This document shows positions 5,942-11,464 of a DNA stretch of 13,446 nucleotides, one piece after another. Source of the stretch: Candidatus Zixiibacteriota bacterium (GTDB lineage: Bacteria > Zixibacteria > MSB-5A5 > GN15 > PGXB01); NCBI GenBank assembly GCA_030591405.1, contig JAUVBC010000016.1:1-13446 (forward strand), in the 5' to 3' direction. How positions within the stretch are numbered: the first letter of the stretch is position 1; the number at the start of each line of letters is the position of its first letter. Below the pieces are notes generated by a model. That model was not told the DNA's origin and did no database searches. It saw only the letters and a program-made list of their open reading frames with translations. A program made the position numbers and the translations under genes.

Positions 5942-6862
5942 ATGTTGGAAGCAAATATTATCAAATCAAAGGCGCTTGAAATAGGCGCCGATTGCGTCGG
6001 TATAGCCCGACCCCATCCTGTACCATAGAATGATGAATTTCAACGATGGCTCAAAAACCAGTATGCCGGAGATATGGAATATATGGCTCGATTGCAAAAC
6101 GAACGATTTGATCCTTCTGTATTATTCCCCGGAGCCGAATCTATAATCGTAATTGGTTTGAATTATTTCCCAGACCAACCGGAAAAAATGAGAGAAAAGA
6201 AAAAGTTTAATGTTGCCAGCTATGCCCGGGGAGAAGATTACCATCATGTTATCCGTCGTTTATTAAAGCGATTGCGTTTTTTCCTGAAGGAAATTAATCC
6301 GAAAATTAACGGACGTATCTGTGTTGATACGGCGCCGTTTATGGACAAATATTGGGCACAACAGGCGGGACTCGGCTGGATCGGAAAACATACCAATCTT
6401 GTATCGAGACAATATGGAAGCTGGTTGCTGCTCGGCAGTTTAATTATTAACGAAAAAACTGACAGCTATGATAAGCCGCACAAAAATTTTTGCGGAAAAT
6501 GCCGAAGATGTCTTGATAGCTGTCCAACAAATGCCTTGCCTGATCTGAATGTACTCGACGCCACCAGATGTCTCAGCTATTGGACAATTGAGTCAAAGTC
6601 TTCATCGATCCCGAAAGAAATCAGCAATAATATGAACCATTGGATATTTGGATGCGATATCTGTCTGACCGCATGCCCCTTCAACCGGTTTGAAAAACCA
6701 AGCAAGACAGAAGCTTTCAAATATCGAGATGAGACTTCATTGCTTGAGACAGGACAGGTTTTAAAACTGACCGAAGATCAATTTACCACAAAATTCAAAT
6801 CAAGTCCAATAAGCCGCCCAAATCTTTCCGGGATAATCAGGAATATCAAAGCGGCCGAGTAA
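5942..6862 (+). CDS. queG: Epoxyqueuosine reductase QueG, interrupted by an in-frame TAG at codon 29
   Basis: QueG reduces epoxyqueuosine to queuosine at position 34 of tRNA-Tyr, -His, -Asn and -Asp, using a cobalamin cofactor and two [4Fe-4S] clusters in the cytoplasm. The full frame would encode 306 residues, the length of the short QueG form without a C-terminal HEAT extension. Visible features are an N-terminal ALEIGADCVGIA motif, the catalytic-Asp region VDTAPFMDKYWAQQAGLGWIGK (Asp129), a first ferredoxin-like motif CGKCRRCLDSCP (Cys184, 187, 190, 194), Cys211, and GCDICLTACPFNR (Cys238, 241, 245). One TAG at 6026-6028 breaks the frame after PHPVP. Family homology clearly continues on both sides, and the next in-frame ATG (6074) lies inside the conserved domain with no good ribosome site. 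No other lesion is seen. It may be a fresh pseudogene, a recoded gene or a base error. It stops with TAA and converges on lepB. Confidence 0.85.
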
Positions 6863-6890
6863 TTACGATAAAAGAAATTCTTAGGGCAAA

Positions 6891-7622
6891 TCAAGATATC
6901 AAATTAAACAGCCGTTTCCACCGCACTCGTTCGGGGAAATGAGCAACATTATATAAAAACAGACGGGGTACCGACAACGGATCGGAAACCGATGCCTGTG
7001 GCGAATTCTCATCAGGTACCCATGACCAATGGATGACCATCGCTTCACCCTGAATCAAATCTTTGTGAACCGGCCCCCAAAAGCGGGAATCGTATGAATT
7101 ATCACGGTTATCGCCCATCATAAAATAGCAATCTTTTGGGACAACATAAGGGCCCCAGTTATCACGGCTGTTTTCGTTTGATCCGGGGCGTTGTCTAATA
7201 TGAAGAGAATCAGTAAATTTTGATTCTTCCGGTTGAGGAAACTCAGTTCCATCAATATAAACAACTTTGTCGATTATTTCGACCTTCTGACCCTCGACCG
7301 CGATACATCTTTTAATATAATTGGTCACTCCATCGCCGGGCCATTTGAAGATCATAACATCGCCCTGTTCCGGATCTGCAAGAGCCGGCAGGCGCCAGCC
7401 AACCAAAGGAATCTGTGAACCATAAATAAATTTATTGGCAATCAGAAAATCACCAACCAGAAGGGTGTCCTCCATCGATGACGACGGAATTTTATAAGCC
7501 TCGACAATCGAGGTCTTAATAATAACAGCCAATACTATCGCAATCAGCAGAGATTTTATATTTTCCCAGATAAAGTCGAATGCATCGCCCTTCATTTTTT
7601 TATCCTTCACTATTACCCTCAT
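6891..7622 (-). CDS. lepB: Signal peptidase I
   Basis: This membrane serine protease removes signal peptides from exported proteins at the outer face of the cytoplasmic membrane. The 243-residue sequence has one N-terminal membrane segment (about residues 22-38), box B with the nucleophile Ser49 in IPSSSMEDTL, the general-base Lys104 in NYIKRCIAVEGQKVEI, and box E MGDNRDNSYDSRFWGPV (about 169-185). All catalytic elements are present. The ATG at 7622 has a ribosome site only about 3 nt away. An internal ATG at 7595 (residue 10) has AAGGA 7 nt upstream and may be the true start, which would give 234 residues. It lies 85 nt after the rseP-like gene, probably in the same transcript. It stops with TGA, 28 bp from the end of queG on the opposite strand. 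Many exported proteins in this window would be its substrates. Confidence 0.95.
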   Translation of the reverse strand: MRVIVKDKKMKGDAFDFIWENIKSLLIAIVLAVIIKTSIVEAYKIPSSSMEDTLLVGDFLIANKFIYGSQIPLVGWRLPALADPEQGDVMIFKWPGDGVTNYIKRCIAVEGQKVEIIDKVVYIDGTEFPQPEESKFTDSLHIRQRPGSNENSRDNWGPYVVPKDCYFMMGDNRDNSYDSRFWGPVHKDLIQGEAMVIHWSWVPDENSPQASVSDPLSVPRLFLYNVAHFPERVRWKRLFNLIS

Positions 7623-7707
7623 TGTCCTCTTGATTTTGATTCAATATATCACAACTGTATTATATATTCAACAATCATTCGCCTTATTTATTATACGCCC
7701 AAAGCTG

Positions 7708-8751
7708 TCATCTGGTTATGTCATTATATGTAATTAATACAATTAATAATAATATAAATACCAACCCGGCCTGTTGAGCTATCAGACGAATTTTCATTGA
7801 AAGCGGTGAGCCTTTTAATTTTTCGGCAATAAGGAACATCAAATGACCGCCGTCAAAAACCGGAATCGGCAGAATGTTCAAAACAGCGAGATTGACCGAT
7901 AATAAAGCCATAAACTCAAGCAAGATATCAAATCCGGCCCGGGCAGTCGCTCCGGCAATTTTGGCGATAAAAATTGGTCCACCAACATCACCGGCATTCG
8001 ATTTACCGCTGAAAAAGCCGCCGATAAATTGAAAAGTGGCTACCGTATAGTTTGCCGATTGACCAAATCCGGCTCCAATCGAAGCAAACAGACCAAGTTT
8101 TTCGTAAGCTCGACCGGTAATGATTCCAATTTTGCCGACCTCAACGGTGTCACCAGCAGTAGTAACGGCAATATCCCGAAAGGTAACAATTGTATCCGAC
8201 ATTAAATTTTCGCCGCGTCTCCAGGTGATAAATAGCGGTTGTTCGATTTTGTCTTTTATTTCAGCTATCATCTCGGCCGATGAATTAACATCGACACCAT
8301 CAATATTGACGATATAATCATCCGGCAAAAGACCTGCCGTCTCAGCCGGGCCGCCCGGCATAATATCACCAATCACTGCTCTATCAACTGTTTGACCCCG
8401 AAAATAAAAGAGACCTGAGATAATAACTACCGCCAGAACAAAATTCATAATCGGGCCGGCCGCGATAACCAAAAATCTTTTCCAGGGTGGTTTGGACATA
8501 AACTCATAAGGTGCGCCGGTTCTATCTTCGTCCGGGTTGTCCCCGGCCATCTTGACATAACCGCCCAGCGGGATGACCCCGATGGCATACTCGGTTTCAC
8601 CGATTTTTTTTGATATCAGCGTGGGGGGGAAACCGAGCGAAAATTTATCGACCCGTATTCCTGATTTTTTGGCCACAAGAAAATGTCCCAGTTCATGAAT
8701 AAAGACCAGAACACCGAGAACAAAAACAGTTGCAATAATTGTTATAAACAT
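7708..8751 (-). CDS. rseP: RseP-like site-2 zinc metalloprotease with one PDZ domain
   Basis: This integral membrane protease performs regulated intramembrane cleavage, classically of anti-sigma factors or remnant signal peptides. The 347-residue protein has the zinc motif HELGH (His19, Glu20, His23) in the first membrane helix, a second membrane segment near 97-115, a single PDZ domain (about 128-200, with GGPAETAGLLPDDYIVNIDG), and the second active-site motif NILPIPVFDGGH with the zinc-ligand Asp300, followed by a C-terminal helix. E. coli RseP is longer and has two PDZ domains, so this is the shorter form. Its ATG lies 1 nt after the dxr stop, which indicates translational coupling. This dxr-rseP order is common in bacteria. 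The actual substrate here is unknown. It stops with TGA. Confidence 0.93.
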   Translation of the reverse strand: MFITIIATVFVLGVLVFIHELGHFLVAKKSGIRVDKFSLGFPPTLISKKIGETEYAIGVIPLGGYVKMAGDNPDEDRTGAPYEFMSKPPWKRFLVIAAGPIMNFVLAVVIISGLFYFRGQTVDRAVIGDIMPGGPAETAGLLPDDYIVNIDGVDVNSSAEMIAEIKDKIEQPLFITWRRGENLMSDTIVTFRDIAVTTAGDTVEVGKIGIITGRAYEKLGLFASIGAGFGQSANYTVATFQFIGGFFSGKSNAGDVGGPIFIAKIAGATARAGFDILLEFMALLSVNLAVLNILPIPVFDGGHLMFLIAEKLKGSPLSMKIRLIAQQAGLVFILLLIVLITYNDITR

Positions 8752-8752
8752 A

Positions 8753-9904
8753 TCAACCTACTAATTCTTTCGCTTTTTCTCGACCCCAGCGGTCGGCTTC
8801 AAGGATTTCCTCTAATGACGGTGATTCTATATTTTTATACTTCTCTACACTATTTATTACAATATCGGGAATTTGCGCAAAATCAATAGTATCATTTAAA
8901 AAAGCCGAAACGGCAATCTCATTGGCCGCATTCATAACTGCGGCGCAGCTTCCGCCTGTTTCGGCCACCCCTAAAGCAAGCTTTAAAAGCGGGAATTTAT
9001 CAAAATCGGGGCTAAAAAAGGTCAATTTTCCGGCCTCGGCCAGATTTATTTTGGCACTGTCAGAGAAAACCCGTTCAGGATAAAAGAGCGCATACGAAAT
9101 CGGCAGCCGCATGTCAGGATTTGACATCTGTGCAATAATCGATGAATCAATATACTCAACCATCGAATGGATTATCGATTCGGGGTGGATCACTACCTCT
9201 ATTTTGTCCGCCGGAATATCGAAGAGTCGCACCGCTTCAATTATTTCCAATCCCTTGTTCATCATCGTGGCGGAATCTATTGTTATTTTTGGTCCCATAC
9301 TCCAGGTCGGATGATTTAGCGCCTGCTTCTTTGTAATCGATTTAAATTTATTTATTGGTAATTCACGAAATGGTCCGCCGGAACCGGTTAGAAGAATTTT
9401 TCTTACTTCCTTTTTTTGTCCGGCAACAAGCGCTTGCCAGATAGCCGAATGTTCCGAATCAACCGGAATTATTTCTGCTTCATATTTTTTGGCGAAACTG
9501 TTTATCAGCTCGCCCCCGATAACCATCGATTCTTTGTTAGCCAAAGCAAGTCTTTTGCCAGCCTTTACAGTTTCGATAGAGGCTTCCAATCCGGCTGCGC
9601 CAACAATAGCATTTAAGACAATGTCAACATCGGGGTCAGAAGTCAGATATTTTATTCCGGTTTCATATTCGAGCAGTTTGGTACTGTTGGAGTGAAAGCT
9701 GTTTTTGAATTTATCGTAGGCGATCTTATTGCAGATAGTGACAAATTTCGGACGGTACTGTTCTATCTGCTTTAGCAGCAGTTCGACATTGGAAAATGCC
9801 GAAAGTCCAAACAGTTCAATTCGATCTCGGTTTTTCGCAAAAATATCAAGCGCCGAAACACCGATTGAACCGGTTGAACCAAGTATGCTCAGCCGTTTTA
9901 TCAT
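8753..9904 (-). CDS. dxr: 1-deoxy-D-xylulose 5-phosphate reductoisomerase
   Basis: Dxr converts deoxyxylulose phosphate to methylerythritol phosphate with NADPH, the committed step of the MEP isoprenoid pathway, in the cytoplasm. From the ATG at 9904 it is 383 residues, the usual length. It shows the NADPH-binding GSTGSIG (9-15), LANKESMV around Lys124/Glu125, the metal-site VDSEHSAIWQ (Asp149, Glu151), GSGGPFR (174-180), the substrate loop NHPTWSMG (197-204), and DSATMMNKGLE with Asn216, Lys217 and Glu220. All key residues are present. A TTG at 9907 could start one codon earlier. The ribosome site is weak. The gene is followed after 1 nt by the rseP-like gene. A hairpin separates it from the upstream cyclophilin gene, so it may need its own promoter or read-through. 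It stops with TGA. Confidence 0.95.
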   Translation of the reverse strand: MIKRLSILGSTGSIGVSALDIFAKNRDRIELFGLSAFSNVELLLKQIEQYRPKFVTICNKIAYDKFKNSFHSNSTKLLEYETGIKYLTSDPDVDIVLNAIVGAAGLEASIETVKAGKRLALANKESMVIGGELINSFAKKYEAEIIPVDSEHSAIWQALVAGQKKEVRKILLTGSGGPFRELPINKFKSITKKQALNHPTWSMGPKITIDSATMMNKGLEIIEAVRLFDIPADKIEVVIHPESIIHSMVEYIDSSIIAQMSNPDMRLPISYALFYPERVFSDSAKINLAEAGKLTFFSPDFDKFPLLKLALGVAETGGSCAAVMNAANEIAVSAFLNDTIDFAQIPDIVINSVEKYKNIESPSLEEILEADRWGREKAKELVG

Positions 9905-9907
9905 CAA

Positions 9908-9949
9908 TTTTATAAACGGAAACCCGGCTTGCGAGTTCCCGTTTATATT
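9908..9949 (-). terminator. Hairpin between cyclophilin gene and dxr, probable terminator
   Basis: Read on the minus strand, TATAAACGGGAA pairs with TTCCGTTTATA (one bulged G) around a G/C-rich loop, just after the cyclophilin TAA. A short T-containing tail follows but no clean T run, so it may only attenuate transcription into dxr. Confidence 0.5.
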
Positions 9950-9957
9950 TATTTCTC

Positions 9958-10593
9958 TTATTTATCAGCTTTTTTGGCTGGAAGATCTTTGATAACGGTC
10001 ATTTTTCTGATAAAAACTTCCTTGATTGGCTTGCTTTTTTCCCGACCGTTCATTTCGCATGGCACCTTGCCTATTTTATGAAGAACGTCCATTCCTTCCA
10101 TTACCTGACCAAAAACAGTGTACTTGCCGTCCAGAGAAGCTTGCCGCCCTAAACAGATAAAAAATTGCGATGAGGCTGAATTGGGACTCTGAGCGCGGGC
10201 CATCGATAAGGTTCCATCGATATGCGGAACATCGGAAAATTCAGCTTTCAGATTATAAGGAGCGCCACCCATTCCGGTCCCCTGGGGATCGCCGCCCTGA
10301 ATCATAAAGCCGTCTAAAATGCGATGAAAAATCAATCCTTTATAAAAGCCGTCTTTGGCACGGGCCAGCATACTGTCGGCATGTCCCGGGGCAAGATCAT
10401 GAAATAGTTCCAGTTTCATTGTCCCGAAATCGGTTTCAATCGCTATTTCCGGATTGTCAGCGTTGCGTTTACTGTATTTTTCCATCTTTTCCACTTTTTT
10501 GTCTTCTTTTTTATCTGTCTTTATCTCGTCAGCAGCAAAAGCGGCTGAAAACATAAGCAGAAACATCATTGTGATACAGAGTAGTGTCTTCAT
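9958..10593 (-). CDS. Exported cyclophilin-type peptidyl-prolyl isomerase
   Basis: This 211-residue protein speeds cis-trans isomerisation of Xaa-Pro bonds during folding of exported proteins. Residues 1-20 form a signal peptide (ending SAAFA), followed by a Lys/Glu-rich linker (22-45). The cyclophilin domain (about 48-200) includes FHRILDGFMIQGGDP with the catalytic Arg91 and Gln99, SMARAQSPNSASSQFFICL, and LDGKYTVFGQVMEGMDVL. This is the compact bacterial form (PpiA/PpiB type). The location is periplasmic, or outer-membrane associated if processed differently. AAAGGG precedes the ATG and a consensus promoter lies upstream. It stops with TAA. Confidence 0.93.
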   Translation of the reverse strand: MKTLLCITMMFLLMFSAAFAADEIKTDKKEDKKVEKMEKYSKRNADNPEIAIETDFGTMKLELFHDLAPGHADSMLARAKDGFYKGLIFHRILDGFMIQGGDPQGTGMGGAPYNLKAEFSDVPHIDGTLSMARAQSPNSASSQFFICLGRQASLDGKYTVFGQVMEGMDVLHKIGKVPCEMNGREKSKPIKEVFIRKMTVIKDLPAKKADK

Positions 10594-10636
10594 GGATACC
10601 CTTTCTATGTGGTTTATTTACTTTCATATGGCAAGT

Positions 10637-10665
10637 AATATATTATTTTCAAATCATCCTGTCAA
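10637..10665 (-). promoter_or_regulatory. Sigma-70-type promoter of the cyclophilin gene
   Basis: On the minus strand, TTGACA (10665-10660), a 17-nt spacer and TATATT (10642-10637) form a near-perfect promoter. The expected start is near 10630, giving a leader of about 37 nt before the ATG at 10593. Confidence 0.75.
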
Positions 10666-10838
10666 ACCAGTAATTATTGTAAATTTAGGGGCTAAAATAG
10701 TTCCCGGATTAATTTCAACAGATTACAACTCGCTTTTTGGCAAACCAGAATTGCTGAAATTACGATATTGGCCTTTTAGAACAATCTTAATTGATTACCA
10801 AAAAAATTGAAAAAAACAAGAAAAGAAACATATTTCCC
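10666..10838. other. Intergenic stretch between divergent transcripts
   Basis: This AT-rich DNA lies between the cyclophilin promoter and the promoter of the His-rich gene. No gene, ribosome site or strong palindrome was recognised in it. Confidence 0.5.
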
Positions 10839-10867
10839 TTGACTCCAAGTTAGAGTACTCTTACAAT
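10839..10867 (+). promoter_or_regulatory. Sigma-70-type promoter of the His-rich membrane protein gene
   Basis: TTGACT (10839-10844), a 17-nt spacer and TACAAT (10862-10867) form a strong promoter with a start near 10874 and a leader of about 35 nt. The spacer and -10 lie inside the palindrome 10849-10883, so a protein bound there would block RNA polymerase. Confidence 0.75.
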
Positions 10868-10883
10868 GTAAGAAATATCTAAC
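10849..10883. promoter_or_regulatory. 35-bp palindromic operator overlapping the promoter
   Basis: The symmetric sequence reads GTTAGA, 4 nt, TCTTACA, A, TGTAAGA, 4 nt, TCTAAC. The inner part (10859-10873) is a perfect 7-1-7 inverted repeat and the outer arms add six matching bases each. A 7-1-7 layout is usual for Fur/Zur/PerR-family sites. The TACA/TGTA half-sites also recall CopY/BlaI/MecI-type operators, although those usually have an even spacing. The regulator is not in this window. Confidence 0.75.
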
Positions 10884-10908
10884 ATTGATTTGATTGGTAA
10901 TTTGAGAT

Positions 10909-11307
10909 ATGGGTATTAAAAAATATTTTGGCAGATATAAAGAAGATTTACAGAAATGCTCTGTCAATGGCATTATTATTACCATTTTAATTGCCATATC
11001 AATACATTTTATTTTTTACTATGATACTCTCCATACGCACATCCTGCCGGATGGCAGAATTGTTGTTCATAGTCACGCTATGCCGCGCGAAGAGGGTAAT
11101 CAAGGGCAAACCAACCATTCTCATTCAAATTCAGAGTTTATTCTTATTAATGCTCTCGGGTTGACGCTTAACAGGGCAATTATTCCATCCATAATTACGG
11201 TTATAATCACTCATATTTTAATATTTATTCTATTTCTTGAAAAATTTCGAATCAATCGTGATGAAACCCGGCTAAATATTTCCAGCCGCGCTCCTCCTAT
11301 GTTTTAA
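10909..11307 (+). CDS. Small His-rich two-helix membrane protein, probable metal-related
   Basis: This 132-residue protein has two predicted membrane segments (about 19-38 and 84-110) joined by an exported loop. The loop (42-76) carries three His-x-His motifs, at H42/H44, H54/H56 and H70/H72, around LPDGRIVVHSHAM. Such a loop is well suited to bind Zn, Cu or Ni. I recall similar LPDG-R-x-VVHSH proteins beside TonB-dependent receptors in Bacteroidota, but the family name is not known to me. It lies 157 bp upstream of a receptor gene in the same direction. Its ribosome site is weak and its promoter is overlapped by a strong palindrome, so metal-responsive repression is likely but unproven. It stops with TAA. 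Confidence 0.75.
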   Translation: MGIKKYFGRYKEDLQKCSVNGIIITILIAISIHFIFYYDTLHTHILPDGRIVVHSHAMPREEGNQGQTNHSHSNSEFILINALGLTLNRAIIPSIITVIITHILIFILFLEKFRINRDETRLNISSRAPPMF

Positions 11308-11343
11308 AGTATATACTGTTTCTCCAAAATTTTATCATTAGAA

Positions 11344-11386
11344 GTGCCCCCATCTGCATCGCATGCGGACAGTGGGTGGCTACCCA
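11344..11386. repeat. Imperfect G/C-rich hairpin between His-rich gene and receptor gene
   Basis: GCAT-CGC-ATGC forms the tip, with partly matching C-rich and G-rich flanks and a nested GGGT-GGCT-ACCC hairpin. No T run follows on the plus strand, so it is not a clear terminator. It may be a REP-like element or an RNA-processing structure. Confidence 0.4.
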
Positions 11387-11399
11387 AAAAACAAGACTT

Positions 11400-11439
11400 T
11401 TGAGAATGGTAGAAATAATCTCTAAATAAGTTAGCTAAC
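11400..11439 (+). promoter_or_regulatory. Candidate promoter with GTTAGCTAAC palindrome upstream of the receptor
   Basis: TTGAGA (11400-11405), a 17-nt spacer and TAAATA (11423-11428) form a plausible promoter. A perfect 10-bp palindrome GTTAGCTAAC (11430-11439) lies at the predicted start site. Its GTTAG/CTAAC halves are the same as the outer arms of the palindrome at 10849-10883, which hints at shared control. Confidence 0.5.
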
Positions 11440-11464
11440 ATAAATTAAAACATTGGGAGAAAAT

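Noticed and set aside
7623..7707. Separate promoter for lepB in the 85-bp gap
   Set aside because: Several TATAAT-like hexamers occur on the minus strand, but none has a credible -35 at 16-18 nt, so no promoter is called.
10454..10810. 118-codon plus-strand frame crossing the cyclophilin gene start
   Set aside because: It is antisense to the signal peptide of a certain gene and contains that gene's promoter. No homology was recognised.
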